Shown: positions 1-11,834 of the stretch, piece after piece
Layout of the letters: the number at the start of each line of letters is the position of its first letter
Position numbering within the stretch: the stretch's first letter is position 1
Assembly (NCBI RefSeq): GCF_024323335.1
Contig: NC_066581.1
Coordinates: 431,166,136-431,230,135 of the forward strand
Direction of reading: 5' to 3'
DNA length: 64,000 nt
Source of the DNA: Lathyrus oleraceus
Lineage: Eukaryota > Streptophyta > Magnoliopsida > Fabales > Fabaceae
Position numbers and translations under genes: made by a program
Notes under the pieces: generated by a model
Told to the model about the DNA's origin: nothing
Seen by the model: the letters and a program-made list of their open reading frames with translations, nothing else
Databases searched by the model: none

Positions 1-3000
1 TAGGTAAGGTCCTAATTCTAAGTCCTTTCTCCTTTTGCATTGGATTCACACAAACAAGCACAAAGCAAACACAAGGCAACAATATATTTATATACAATAT
101 GAGCTCAAATGAGCAAAAGGAAAATGGCATAAACATAAAATATGTGCTCATGTGAGCAAAGGGAAAAAGCAATATGAATAAATGAGCAAAAAAGTAAATT
201 GCATTAAAGTAAATTGCAAGAAATTAAATGCTCAAATTAAAGTTAGTAGTTAGTATGGTTAATGCTAGTAGTCACACCTATCTGAGGCCGGTCAATAAAA
301 CTATAGGCAAATAAACACAAGTTAGAGATCATGACTAGTAAGCCAAGCTCCTACAACTTGCCATGCCAAAAGAAAAGAGGAAGGTCTTGTATGGACTTTA
401 GGTTTTTTGCTTGACCGAGAAGCAACCTATCTTGGACACAAAGCAACTCACTTGATCATGGATCAAGTTGAGTTTGATTTGGATCAAAGAAGGTTAAGCC
501 TCTCATATGTCAAGACCAACCATAAGACATTAACTCATTGGCCAAAATAAAAAGAAATGAGATGAAGATGAAATGAAATGGACAAAGAAATAAAGTGTCA
601 AACACAATTGGTCAAAAGTGAATCAAATCATCATCATCCAATGCAAAATACAAGAGAAATGGAGATTAGAAGTCAACAAGTCAAACATATTTTTTGGTAT
701 TTTTGGAATTAAAATAAATGCAAAATTAAAATGGACAAAATATGGTCAAACCTCAAATTCAATTCAAATCAACTTGGATAAGTCCAATTAAATTCTCATA
801 GGTCTAACATGGTCAAAAAAGGTTTGACAAATTTTTCCAACAGTTTTTGAAATCAGAAACTATTTAAAATCAATTAAAAACAATAAAAATAACACATTAT
901 GAATTAAAATCTCAAATAAATCTCAAATCAATTAAGAAATTGATGAGACTATTTTCATTGACTTATCATGATCCATGTGTGTTAAGAAAATATTTTTGGA
1001 TTTTTCAGATATCAAAAAGTATTTAAAATGAATTAAAAACTATTAAAAACCAAATAATTCACAAAAAATATTAAATTAAGTCACAAAAATAATTAAAAAT
1101 CAAAATATGAAACTAGATTTTTCAAGAAAAGTTTTGGTGTTGGTCTCATATTTTTGCGACTTCAAATAAAATATTTATGAATTTTTGAAAATAAAAGGAA
1201 TTAAAGAAATTAAAAAAGAAAATATAAAATAGCAAAAATCAGCGCCCATTGGATCTATTTCATTAATTGACGTGGCATCATCACACGGTCCAGAGGCACG
1301 GTCATACCATGGTCTTTAGTCAAGCGCATCACATGATGAATTAAAATAAGTCATCAAAAGCAAAGGCCACGATTATATTATTTGAAAGAGATCCAAGGGA
1401 CCTGAAGCATCCACATGGGGATGGTGGTGGAAACCACCATCTTCTCCGGCCAACCAACTGGTTCTGGCCACCACGCGCAGGTTTTTCAACCTCAATGAAA
1501 ATGAAAAACATTGGTATCAAAATGAAGCTGGGGTGATGTACATCACCCCTGTAACCTTGGATCTTCTTCAATGTTTCTATTTAATGAGAAATTTGAGCTT
1601 GAAAATCATGGTATACAAACTGAAATGGCATGATTCATGAAATTAAGACCACCATTGGCCTGCCTCTTGCTCGAGGAGTTTAGAAAACAGTTCAAACTCA
1701 AGCAATTCACATTGTATTTCAAGATCTAGATCTAACAAGTTTAGTGATATACCCCTGAAATGCAGCTTTGAACAACACAATTTGCTCAAGTTCTTGATCC
1801 AATTTTGATCTGGAGATGTGATGATGATGCAAGGCTAACGAATTAAGACTTGAAGATCAACTAATGATGTTGAAATTCAAGCTTGAAATTGAGAAATGAA
1901 AACTGAAATTCCTTTGAGTGAGGGTGAGGTTTCAATCCAGCAGAGTTTCAGATCACCTTGAGGTTTCATTTTGAATGGGGAAGCACTTCTATTTATAGTT
2001 GGAGATTATTCATTGCTTGCTTTCCCTCGTGTGCATGGAACTTGGACCCTTCATGCATGGGCCTGTACAGGCGCGTGCAAAGCCCAAAAATGGATGGAAA
2101 TGCAATCTGAACTCAAATTCAAATGGTTTGGACGTGTAATCGGAGTTGCATTGGCTTGTGCATGAAGTTATGATGTGAATTGCATAATTGAACCTAAACA
2201 TTCAGCTCTTCGAAAGTCCCACATGGAAAATCCAAACATGGTGGTGTGAATAATGGTTGGAAAGCTCTTGACATAAGGAACAAAATTCATGTTGGTCAAA
2301 AATACATTTGGAGTTTGGAAATTTACGAAAACTGAATTGAAGTTTGGGGTACAAAACATGTCTTTGGAAAATTTGCCAAAAACAAGCAACTTCAAGCCCT
2401 TCTGTTTCAATGATTCAAGCCTCAAATGGAAATACCTTCAACATTAACTTTGTAGATATTTTCAAGGTGATCAATTTGGACTTAAATTTTGCATCATTTG
2501 GGTTTTTAATGAGAAAGTTATGGGCACTTGAAGTTGGACATTTTTTCAAATTCAATGGTTTTGGTCCAAAGTGACCTATAATGTTTTGTATTATCCCATG
2601 TGTTTCTTTTAGGATTATCAAACTTTTTCCAACATAACATTTGAATTAGATATCTTAATATTTACAATGAAATTGGTCTCACCTCAAAATCATAAAAAAT
2701 GAGGAAGTTAGGTCCTTGGGAAGTTGACCAAAAATTAGGGTTTTAGTCAAAATGACCTATAATGTTTTGAAATTAATGATGACCTTCCAAGTTTCAAATG
2801 TATTTTTGATGAACACGAAAGTTGTTCATATGGTTCTTAATAACATATTTTCTCTTGGTGTCATCTTCATTTAACAAACATATCAAAAGGTGTGTCTCAG
2901 TGATCCTCAGTTTAGTTAGATGACTTGACTAGTCAACTTCTCAAGGCCAAACTTCAAATCTTGACGAATGAATGATTAAGGGGCCTTACATAGGCTCCCA

Positions 3001-3489
3001 TATGAAATAACTTCCTTTGATTGAATTTGATCATAGGTTTAGGTTGCTTCATGAGCAAGGCACAGTCAATACACAGTTGAATTAGGGTTTCCTTGGGAAA
3101 CAATCCTCAAGCCCTTTGGTTTATCTTGATCAAATTGGCAAATCGAGATGCTTGGGAGAAATATATGATGATTAGGAACTTTGTGGACCATTTTCATCTT
3201 TGTTCTCATCTTCCTCTAGCCATTTCATTGAGCTTAGGAGCCTCCTAGGAGCATGGGAGCACATGATCACTTGAGCTTCAAAACAAAAAGAGTTAGTGAC
3301 ATATTTTTGTGCTTTTGGTTAGTAGACAAAGTAAGAAAAGCAATAGTATACAATACAAGCATGCTTGGTGGTCTCAGATTTCCCACCCCTAGGGTTAAGG
3401 AGTCACACATGCTATGATCCTTGAGGCAATGCATTGAGAAAATGATATGATGCCATGAGGGATCTTAGGGTCAAAATTAGGGTCTTACA
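1..3489 (-). mobile_element. Ogre-like LTR, minus strand, cut by the window start
   Basis: Read on the minus strand, the LTR begins at 3489 with TGTAAGACCCTAATTTTGAC, followed by the 'CCTAAGATCCCTCAT' block also seen at the start of the LTR at 49363. A TATA box lies about 1.49 kb inside, at almost the same distance as in the LTRs starting at 49363 and 23921, which supports a shared family. No purine-rich tract precedes the start, so this is a 5' LTR or solo LTR rather than the 3' LTR of a sense-adjacent element. The other end lies outside the window. Short ORFs inside it are not coding. Confidence 0.75.
1989..1998 (-). promoter_or_regulatory. LTR TATA box
   Basis: CTATAAATAG on the minus strand, about 1,492 bp from the LTR start. 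The same decamer sits about 1,500 bp into the LTRs starting at 23921 and 49363. It probably marks the U3/R promoter, implying a U5 much longer than U3. Confidence 0.65.
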
Positions 3490-4080
3490 ACACCTTTTAG
3501 TCTAATGTGTGATTTAAATGTTAGTTAATGTTATTTGTTTTCTTCGAGTGATAAAAATATTAAAAAGAGATGGACGGAAACCTCGGAAAGGGGGAAAAGA
3601 GAGGTTTTTTTATTAGTGTGCTCGCGAAGGAAATAAGGAAATCAGAGCATTCATAGTTCGGGGAATTACGGTTGGTTGGTGTGTTTTGTTTTATGAACGA
3701 CTATGTTGGTCGGCGTTCTAAAGGCTAAACGTTGGGTTGTCTACTCTCAGCGGAGGCTTAAGCACTAGTTTGTTATGCGCATTAGAAAGGATTAAACAAT
3801 GTTCCTTTTTTTGAAAAGAATTTTGGTCACGTGGGAGTGACAAGTGGAGTTAATGTGTTTGAAGTTTGGTTTGACTTATTGGTTTTGATCACACGAGGGC
3901 GAAAACAGACATATTTGATGTGTTAAGATATTTTGTTGGATGACGATTACTCAGATAGTCGAGCAAGACAACTCGTATCCTAATAGTCGAGGAGAGGAAT
4001 CGAAGGCTCTAGACCATCTCCCATTTCACCCTTAATTGTAAAAGGATTTGATAATAGTTAAGGTATTTTGAATGGATGAC
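3490..4080 (-). mobile_element. Older LTR fragment, left piece
   Basis: The sequence ends with a repeat unit near 3940-4080 (ATGACGATTACTC, then a run containing 'CAACTCGTATCC' and 'GAGGAGAGGAAT') that reappears four to five times in 11835-12480. I read 3490-4080 and 11835-12790 as two halves of one old LTR, separated by the 4081-11834 insertion and cut on its left by the LTR starting at 3489. No coding capacity is visible. Confidence 0.5.
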
Positions 4081-6340
4081 TGTCGCACCTCGAAAAAATG
4101 GGGATACGACTTCAAAGCGAAGCGCGATCGTACGCTCGCAATGATAGACTGAACAGAGTCGCCACCGAACTTTATTTATTCCTAAAAAGGAAAGGGGAAA
4201 TATCGATAAAACCCAAGACAAAAGAAAGGATAAGATATGGTCATCGCAACCAATATCAGGGTTCGGGAGTCGATTACGCAAGGGGAAGGTATTAGCACCC
4301 CTCACGTCCGTTGTACTCAACGGGAACCATTAGGTCAGTTGTGTGCATTAATGTTAGTTTGAAATGTTAGGCTGTTCAATTTATTAGGTGGGAATGAAAG
4401 AATAGAAGATAGGAGAAATGTTTTTGGATTTTTGACGAAGGACTAAACCTAAGTTTTTTATTAGTGGGCCTGACAAGATTTAAAAATCCTGCTCCTACGT
4501 ATCACAAAAGAGAAATCAAGGCTTACGTAGTTTTGGGTAGAAAAATGTTTGTTTGTTGGTCGATTTTAGCGAAAGCTATATTGTATTAATCGACAAAAAC
4601 ATCGTTTTACCCAAAACAGATGAGGAGTGGACGCGTACCACACATCGAACGGATTTATAAATCTACATTCGGAAAAGCGTCATTTATCTCTACTCAACAA
4701 TCGTGGCCGAAACATTGTTTTGTATCTCTTAAGACAATATATCTTTCATTTATGAAAAAGGTTTTTGATTAATCGCACGACGGCGAGAAAGAGTTTGATT
4801 GGTTGGATGTATTTTGAGTGATGGCGAGAACTTGGATGAGCGAGATATACATCTCGAATCCTAGCCTCAGGAGTGCATGGTATACACCATGTTCCATTTC
4901 CATCTTTATTGAAAGAGGTTAAGATAGGAATTAAGTATTTTGGAATTTGATTGAGAAAGGGTTTGAAGAAACCGCCTTGACAATTTTAGGCGATGGCGAG
5001 GGCTAAGATTGGCGAGATATACATCTCGAATCCTAGTCTCAGGAGTGCATGGTATACACCATGTTCCATTTCCACCTTTATTGAAAAAGTGTTAAATAAG
5101 ATTTAGGTATCTTAGATTTTGAAGAAACCACATTGACAATTTTAGACGATGGCGAGAGTTAAGATTGGCGAGGCATACGTCTCGAATCTTAACCTCAGGA
5201 GTGCATGGTATACACCATGTTCCATTTCCACCTTTATTGAAAAAGTGTTAAATAAGAATTATGTATCTTGAGTTTTATTGTAAAAATGACTTGACCCTAG
5301 ATCAAGTATTGATGGACGTTTAAGAGAAATTTGAATGAGTGTTTGAGAAGACAAAGTGGATGAATTTGGATGATGGCGAGAACTAGGATTGGCGAGATAT
5401 ACATCTCGAATCCTAGTCTCAGGAGTGCGTGGTATACACCACGTTCCATTTCCATCTTATTGAAAAGGGTTTAGATAGGGATTAATATTTTTGAGTTTTT
5501 ATTATGGAAATGGCTTGACGTTGGATCAAGCATTTGATGAAGTTTTTTTGAATGGAATAGAACGAGGTGAAGAAATGGATTGATTTGTTTATTGAGAAAA
5601 TACTCGACATTGGATCGAGTCTTATTTTTGATCTTTTTTGAAATTGTTGATTTTATTCTTGTGTTAGTAGCTAACTAAACAGTCAAACAAATAAAACAGT
5701 ACAAGATTATTACAAATCGGGGAAGTGGGGTACATCTTGTCAAATGGGGATTCAAAATAATGAAATAATTAAATCGGACCCAAACCACAAATAATGCATG
5801 AGTGTAAGTGCAAGAGAACCGGCCCATTGTAAGAAAGCCCAAGAGTAAGCTATGTGAGGTTGACGGCGATGCTTGAAAAACCAATCGACTTACAAGGGGT
5901 GTGAAAAAAGGGCTCGATATTAAATCGAGAAAAGAAATGATTTTTATAGTTTTAAAATGGTTTTGCATGCATGATGGATTTAATAAAAAAAACATGGACA
6001 TAAGAAATATTAAAAGAAACAAAATGCTGAAAGACCATAAAACACTAAAAAATGAAATGCTGAAAGAAAAGAAAATGAAATACTAAAAGAAAAAGAAATA
6101 CTAAAAAAGTGCTACATACAAGTATTGAACCCACTCCTCTAAAGACTTAGAATCTGCACTCTCTCCACTAGACTACTTACCAAATAGATGTTATTTTAGT
6201 ACTAATTTTAAATATATAAACTAAGGTAAATTAAAAAAAAAGGATTAAAATAAAGAACTAAATAGAAAAAGAACTGTTAGTCTACTGGCAATTAAACCCA
6301 GCCGCATGGCTGTTGGGTTTACCAAGAGGAATAGATTGGA
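4081..6340 (-). repeat. Left arm of large inverted repeat (LTR 3' part)
   Basis: This stretch pairs as reverse complement with 6745-8751 over nearly its whole length. Shared landmarks include the GGTATTAGCACCCC module (4287-4300), the CTCAGGAGTGCATGG repeats, 'CCCAAGAGTAAGCTATGTGAGG' and the tRNA-like block near 6121-6190. It contains one more subrepeat than the right arm. It ends with an LTR terminus (TGTCGCACC) that the right arm lacks. Confidence 0.75.
4816..5470. repeat. Subrepeats in left arm (four copies)
   Basis: About four units begin near 4816, 4991, 5145 and 5371. Each contains a 'GGCGAG...ATACATCTCGAATCC' stretch (an internal hairpin), 'CTCAGGAGTGCATGG', and the near-palindrome CATGGTATACACCATG. 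The corresponding part of the right arm has three units. Confidence 0.8.
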
Positions 6341-6744
6341 AACCTAAAACATTTATCAACTAACTAACCTAGGAAAATTAAAGGAATCTTTTTTCATAAT
6401 GTTTTTTTTTATTAAAACAAATTAATTACTAAAAAATGATGATAATAATAAGTTTTTTATTTATATCTTTTTTTTAATCTTTGTGTTTATATTTGATTTA
6501 TTTGATTTTTATTATTGTTTATTTATGTTTTGTGTCTATTTTCATTTTTAATATTATTTGTTATTATTATTATTTTCTTTATCATATCTTCAATTGGCAA
6601 GTGTATCGCCATCTTTTTGTTTGTAATTGTTTAATTATATTTATTGATTTTATCTTCTATTAGTTAGAATAAAATAATTAATTAGATAATAAATAAAAAC
6701 AAATAAAATCAACCATGTTCTAAAAAAGGAAAAAATAATAAGCG
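6341..6744. other. AT-rich spacer between inverted arms
   Basis: About 400 bp of very AT-rich sequence with T- and A-runs lies between the arms. The hydrophobic ORF at 6481-6663 has the composition expected of random AT-rich DNA. No promoter or gene is seen. Confidence 0.6.
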
Positions 6745-6925
6745 CTCGATCCAATGTCGAGCCATTTTTCTCAAGTCAAACCAACAGCCAGGCGGCTATG
6801 GTTCTGTTTTATATTCCTCCATCATTTATTAGGGTAGTCCAACAGGTTTCTTTTTTATTAGTTTTTTATTTTAATTCTTTTTTTAACTTATCTTGGTTTA
6901 TATAGCTAAATTAGTATTATAATAA

Positions 6926-7000
6926 TAACTAGTTGGTAAGTGGCCTGGTGGAGAGGAGTGGTTTTTAGGTCTTTAGTGTAGTGGGTTCGATACCCCTATG
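6926..7000 (+). repeat. tRNA-like module within LTR arm
   Basis: An A-box-like stretch (TAGTTGGTAAGTGGCCTGG, about 6930-6948) lies about 50 bp before a B-box-like GGTTCGATACC (6984-6994), the layout of a tRNA internal promoter. The inverted arm keeps the same block near 6121-6190 with a decayed B box (GGTTCAATACT on the minus strand). No complete cloverleaf or clear anticodon arm was seen, so this is a tRNA-like relic and not a tRNA gene. Confidence 0.4.
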
Positions 7001-7619
7001 TGTAGTTTTTTTCTTTTAATATTTTCTTTATGTTTATGCTTTATTACTCATAGTTTTTTATTATTGTTTAATAGCATAGATTTGTTTTTCTTTTAATTGC
7101 ATCATGCATTCGAAACCATTTGAAAACTATAAAAATCATACTTTTCTCGATTTAATGTCGAGCCCATTTTCATACCCTTGTAAGTCGATTGCTTTTAAGC
7201 ATCGCCATCAACCTCACATAGCTTACTCTTGGGCTTTCTTACAATGAGCCGGTTCTCTTGCACTTACACTCATACTTTGCATTATTTGTTGTTTGGGCCC
7301 GATTTAATTATTCCAGTATTTTGAATCCCCATTTAACAAGATGTACCCCACTCCCCCGATGTGTAATAATTTGGTACTGTTTTATTTCTTTATTACTTGA
7401 CTGTTTAGTTAGATACTAACACAAGAATAAAATCAACAAATTTCAAAAAATACAAAAAATATGACTCGATCCAACGTCGAGTATTTTCTCAATAAACAAA
7501 TCAATTCATTTCTCCCTGCTATTCTTTTCCATTTCTTTCAAACTTCATCAAATGCTTGATCCAACGTCAAGCCATTTTTTCTAATAAAAACTCAAAAAAA
7601 TATTAATTCATAGTCAACA

Positions 7620-8065
7620 CTTTTTCAATAAAGGTGGAAATGGAACATGGTGTATACCATGCACTCCTGAGGTTAAGATTCGAGACGTATGCCTCGCCAA
7701 TCTTAACTCTCGCCATCGTCTAAAATTGTCAATATGGTTTCGTCAAACCCTTTCTCAATCAAATCTAAGATACCTAAATCTTATTTAACACTTTTTCAAT
7801 AAAGGTGGAAATGGAACATGGTGTATACCATGCACTCCTGAGGTTAAGATTCGAGACGTATGCCTCGCCAATCTTAACTCTCGCCATCGTCTAAAATTGT
7901 CAATATGGTTTCGTCAAACCCTTTCTCAATCAAATCTAAAATACTTAATTCCTATCTGAACCTCTTTCAATAAAGATGGAAATGGAACATGGTGTATACC
8001 ATGCACTCCTGAGGCTAGGATTAGAGATGTATATCTCGCTCATCCAAGTTCTCGCCATCACTCAA
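7620..8065. repeat. Subrepeats in right arm (three copies)
   Basis: Three units mirror those at 4816-5470. Each carries 'GGAACATGGTGTATACCATG' followed by 'CACTCCTGAGG' and a 'CGAGAC...GTATGCCTCGCC' stretch. The first two are nearly identical, suggesting a recent local duplication. Confidence 0.8.
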
Positions 8066-8751
8066 AATACATCAAACCAATCAAACTCTTTTTCTCGCCG
8101 CCGTGCGATTAATCAAAAACCTTTTTCATAAATGAAAGATATATTGTCTTAAGTGATACAAAACAATGTTTCAGCCACGATTGTTGAGTAGAGATAAATG
8201 ACGCTTTTTCCGAATGTAGATCTATAAATCCGTTCGATGTCTGGTATGCGTCCACTCCTCATCTGTTTTGGGTAAAACGATGTTTTCGTCGATTAATACA
8301 ATATAGCTTTCGCTAAAATTGACCAAAAAACAAACATTTTTCTACCCAGAACTACGTAAGCCTTGATTTCTCTTTTGATATACGTAGGAGCAGGATTTGT
8401 AAATCTTGTCAGGCCCACTAATAAAAAACTTAGGTTTAGTCCTTCGTTAAAAATCCAAAAACATTTCTTCTATCTTCTATTCTTTCTTTCCCACCTAATA
8501 AATTGAAAAGCCTAATATTTCAACTAACACTAACGCACACAACTGACCTAATGGTTCCCGTTGAGTACAACGGACGTGAGGGGTGTTAATACCTTCCCCT
8601 CGCGTAATCGACTCCCGAACCCTGATTTGGTTGCGACGACCAATAATCATTGTCGCTTTGTCTTGGGTTTTATCGATATTTCCCCTTTCCTTTTTAGGAA
8701 TAAATAAAGTTCGGTGGCGACTCTGTTCAGTCCATCATTGCGAGGAATCGT

Positions 8752-9640
8752 CTCTCTCAATCGCGTCTTCTCTCGACTCACAATCTAACCCACAACCCTC
8801 TCTCTCAATCGCGTCTCTCCCACTTCGTTCCCAAACGCTTCGCTCAATCTCCCTCAAATGCCCTCATCTCCCTCAATCAATCCATCCTCGACCTCAACCC
8901 TTTCTCTCAATCACTCTCGAATCATACAAAAAAAAACAAAGGCTGAAGCAAAAGAGAGCTCACCTCCGGTGGTGAAGACGGTAACGACGGCTCAACCTCG
9001 CTCCTTCCCTCTCCCAAATAGGTTTGTGTTTGATTTTTCGATTTAGGGTTCTGTTTCTCCGTTTTTCAAATCCGCCTCCCTCTTTCCTCACGAACTCGCC
9101 TCTCCTTTTATGCTCACAGATTAGGGTTCTCGAATTTGATACTCAAGAGCTCCAAGAAGAAAATTTCCAGAAGTCTTTTTGATGCTCAGAAGTGTGTTGT
9201 CCTGTTTATTGTTAAGTTCGAAAAAAGGTAAACAGACCTATACTTTCTCTTTGCAATTTGTCTCTATTATCATTTGGGAATTTTTCGAATCTTTACTGTC
9301 TTGGCTAATTAGCTGTGTTACTGCAGTGAAAAATGGAGTATTGGTTCGATTTTCCCACTCCCACTGAGTCCTAGTGTCGTTGGAAGGACTTGAAAGCTAT
9401 CATTACCATTGCAGAAAAATGCCAAGAGCTCTTCATGGAGAAAAGACTACAAATTGTTTCCAAGACAATTTCGTAACTGTTTCTGCAGTTGTGGAGAATA
9501 TGTACTGGTTAAGATGTCATCTGTTGAGCTAGACAACCAAAGTGGTAAACTACGATAAGGCCCCTGACTCCAATATGTTTTGGCCTGTTCATTGACAGCA
9601 GGCTGTGGCCGAGGGTTCAATCCTGATGGTTTAGAACCGG
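8752..9640 (+). other. Genic-looking sequence without a clear gene
   Basis: The stretch opens with CT-rich repeats ('CTCTCTCAATCGCGTCT') like a plant 5' leader. It has a short open frame at 8858-9046 (62 codons, rich in Ser, Pro and Lys, unrecognised), two 'TTAGGGTTCT' stretches typical of plant leaders, and intron-like signals (AAAAAGGTAAAC near 9224-9235 and TTACTGCAG near 9318-9326). No homologue is recognised and frames are short. It may be the 5' end of a captured or truncated host gene. Confidence 0.35.
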
Positions 9641-10760
9641 CTATAAACTACTCTGAAGAGTAGCAGGGTGTCCCATTAAATACTGCATAAGAGGTAGATT
9701 CCTGAGCAATAGGATTGATATAAGAACTCGCATTTCTGCCGACCTCAAAGCTTCCATTTTGAGGTACATGATTACTTTGCATATCAAAGAACTGTTGAGG
9801 AAATCCCGGGGTGCTTTGTGATCCACTAGTACTTTGGGTTTTCTCAGACTGCAATACACTATTAGTTGATATTTGTAAAAAGGAACCAAATGCCCAATCC
9901 TGCTCGGAGCATCTTCCAAGTAAAGAATTTTCTAGAACGGTATAGTCAGCATAATGCCTTCTTCTAGATTCCTTGTCAGTCCAAACATCTCTTGTAATTT
10001 TTTGTGTCTCTTGGCTGCTTCTAGCAATTGGAACAGGATTGTATTAATCTGTGATTGTGCTTGATGCTTGCAGGGCCTGGCCAATCGAAAGGCTGTTGAA
10101 AAGCTTAATGGTATGCTGTCTTTTTCTTTCTCGAGCTGTCTGCGGATGAATTCTTTAGTAACTTTGTCTGCTTTGTTGCAGAGAATAAGCAGAGGAATTC
10201 TCTTCCTCACAACACTTCCCTTGGTCAATAGATCATGTAGGTACTCTGAGGCAGCACAACAATTTGGTAAGAAGTCCAAAGCGTCGACCACAAAGACAGC
10301 GCCAGCTGCTTGAGGTATGTACTCATCCAATTTGGGTTGAAGACGAGAATGTCCAGGAACATCAACAATATGAACAGGTTTTATGTTGCCCTTCTTCGTT
10401 GCATTTGATTTTGGCAGTGAATTTCCAATGTCAAAGAGAGCTTTTCTTGGTGCATTATCAGTCTTGGTTCCAGCAGGCCCCTCAATCAATGCACCCTGAA
10501 GCAACTCAGCACCTTGAGTAGCAAGAAGGCGGTTTTTATTTGCCTCGTCGCTATCGGAATCATTTTCTGTCACTTGCTGCAACTCATTGGAGCTAGATCC
10601 CGGCAACTGCAAGAACTTCCACATCCAATTCCCGTAGCCCTGCACATGCATTTTGATGTTTTGCAAGAAGAGGATTTGCTACAAGAGCAGCAAACATCCG
10701 AAGCAGTTTTTTACTGGTGGAGCATCTGGTGCTTCTGTTGAAATATCTTTGACATCATCT
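9641..10760 (-). pseudogene. Chimeric gene fragment containing an SRP receptor beta-like GTPase core
   Basis: A 244-codon frame (10666 to 9932) holds, at residues about 89-183, a segment closely resembling the plant signal recognition particle receptor subunit beta, the small GTPase that anchors the SRP receptor to the ER membrane. Visible motifs are the G3 box DVPGH (102-106), the hydrophobic AVFVVDALDFLPNC strand, and the G4 box NKAD (164-167). The P-loop and transmembrane anchor are missing. Upstream residues (1-88) and downstream residues (184-244) do not look like this family. Downstream, a second frame continues to 9648 with Gln/Ser-rich sequence ending in a stop, so a frameshift is likely near 9985. 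I did not recognise these flanking parts. It is probably a captured or processed, rearranged fragment and not a working gene. Confidence 0.6.
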
Positions 10761-10884
10761 GAACTTGTAATTGAATGATTTAACTCGAGGCTTAAAAGTT
10801 CACCGGTTTTGGATTTTCTTTTTTTACGTAGTAGATGCACACCTTCGGCCTATGCTTACTGCACCTGCACTTGGCAACTTGTAT

Positions 10885-11401
10885 TTATTTCATGCATTTG
10901 TAGTATGTTGTTCTTGAAGCAGAATTATGAATGAAGCTTCTTAAATATGTTGTTCTTTTCCATGGAAACTTTTGATAATGCCACGAGTTCCTATCATTTC
11001 TAGAAGAATCTTTTTTGCTACTAAGTGTCCACACCAATGGGGCTCTTGAAAATTTACTTGACAAACCAGCAACTTTATGTGACCGCCTCTTGGTAAACCT
11101 CCGGTTTACTCTACTAGCTCCTTGAACGTCAGAATTTCCAATGTTATTGGGCATTGCAATTGTGTGGTTTTCAAACGTATTCCTAACCAATTGATTTTTT
11201 TCTTTTGAAATAGCTATCAGAGAAGGATGTTTGGCATTTGTCATCAGTAGAGACAATCACATCACCAGAACTCGAAGTAGCAACCACTTGATTTGTTTTA
11301 GGCTTTACATAAACTATTCTTTTTGAGTTCAAAGAAGAAATATTTCCATCATTTGCTTTAGCTTGACACCCCCCATTGCTAAATGGATCAGTTTGGTTAT
11401 A
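10885..11401 (-). pseudogene. Fragment resembling a plant CCCH zinc-finger protein (ZC3H3/C3H7-like), frameshifted
   Basis: Open reading starts near 11401 (NQTDPFSNGG...) and runs through a Ser/Asn-rich region. It shifts frame in an A-run near 11205-11212 and continues as a basic region with RRFTKRRSHKVAGL, SRAPLVWTLSS and FPWKRTTYLRSFIHNSAS, then stops. From memory this matches the region upstream of the CCCH fingers in a nuclear zinc-finger protein family of plants. The fingers themselves are absent. It is in the same orientation as the GTPase fragment beside it and as the composite insertion. A protein search would settle the identity. Confidence 0.4.
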
Positions 11402-11402
11402 A

Positions 11403-11834
11403 AAATGGATGTGGATTTTTAGGAATAATCCAATATTAGTTTGAATATCAATTTAATTACTAATAACAAATCAGCAAAAACCAAATTAAAAACAAATTAA
11501 TCTACAATTCATTTAAAATTACTTGGATATCAACTCTAACATTCATTTGGAAATTAAAATCGATTAGAGTTTTAATCATTAGTAAAATAAACAATTAAGA
11601 TTAAATTGAAATTTGGGAATTAAACTTAATTTGAAATTAGAATCAAAAATTGAAAAATTCAAAAGTCAAATGATTAAAATCCATTTTATAGTCAAAAGCA
11701 TCATGATCAAAAAGGCATAGACAATGATCAATGTGTAACAAAAATATGGAGTTGGGAATGAATGTATGCAAATGAATTTTTAGGCCAAGTGCCAATCAAA
11801 ATAAAAAATTCAGGGTCAAAATCGGGGTATGACA
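11403..11834 (-). mobile_element. LTR 5' start fragment (432 bp)
   Basis: On the minus strand the sequence opens at 11834 with TGTCATACCCCGATTTTGAC followed by AT-rich LTR-like sequence, and passes directly into the CCCH-like coding fragment at about 11402. The bases immediately outside, ATGAC, match those left of 4081. Confidence 0.5.

Larger units (their letters stand above)
6745..8751 (+). repeat. Right arm of large inverted repeat (truncated LTR 3' part)
   Basis: This is the reverse complement of 4081-6340, with scattered substitutions and one fewer subrepeat. It includes the mirror of the 'TATTAGCACCCC' module (8580-8600) and 'GGTGGCGACTCTGTTCAG' near 8714-8731. Homology stops at about 8751, some 60 bp before the LTR terminus present in the left arm, where CT-rich genic-looking sequence begins. 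Confidence 0.75.
4081..11834 (-). mobile_element. Composite insertion carrying inverted LTR parts and host gene fragments
   Basis: The left end at 4081 reads TGTCGCACCTCG, an LTR 3' end in minus orientation. The right end at 11834 reads, on the minus strand, TGTCATACCCCGATTTTGAC, a typical LTR 5' start. The flank left of 4081 ends in ATGAC and the flank right of 11834 begins with ATGAC, both inside the same repeat type, as expected for a 5-bp target duplication. In minus orientation it holds 432 bp of LTR start, gene fragments (11401-8752), an LTR part in reverse orientation, a spacer, and an LTR part ending at 4081. Because ATGAC is also part of the host repeat unit, recombination between repeats could mimic the duplication. 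Confidence 0.4.

Noticed and set aside
4009..4320. ORFs at 4009-4320 and 8583-8975 as paired conserved genes
   Set aside because: They are the same LTR module read from the two inverted arms; conservation is due to repeat homology.
6481..6663. Hydrophobic small membrane protein
   Set aside because: TTT/ATT-rich codons arise from AT-rich DNA; no conserved neighbours or leader.
6926..7000. Functional tRNA gene
   Set aside because: A/B boxes present but no complete acceptor or anticodon stem could be drawn.
8752..9640. Active host gene promoter and first exon
   Set aside because: Leader-like features exist but no sustained frame or downstream exons in the same direction; kept only as an uncertain genic stretch.
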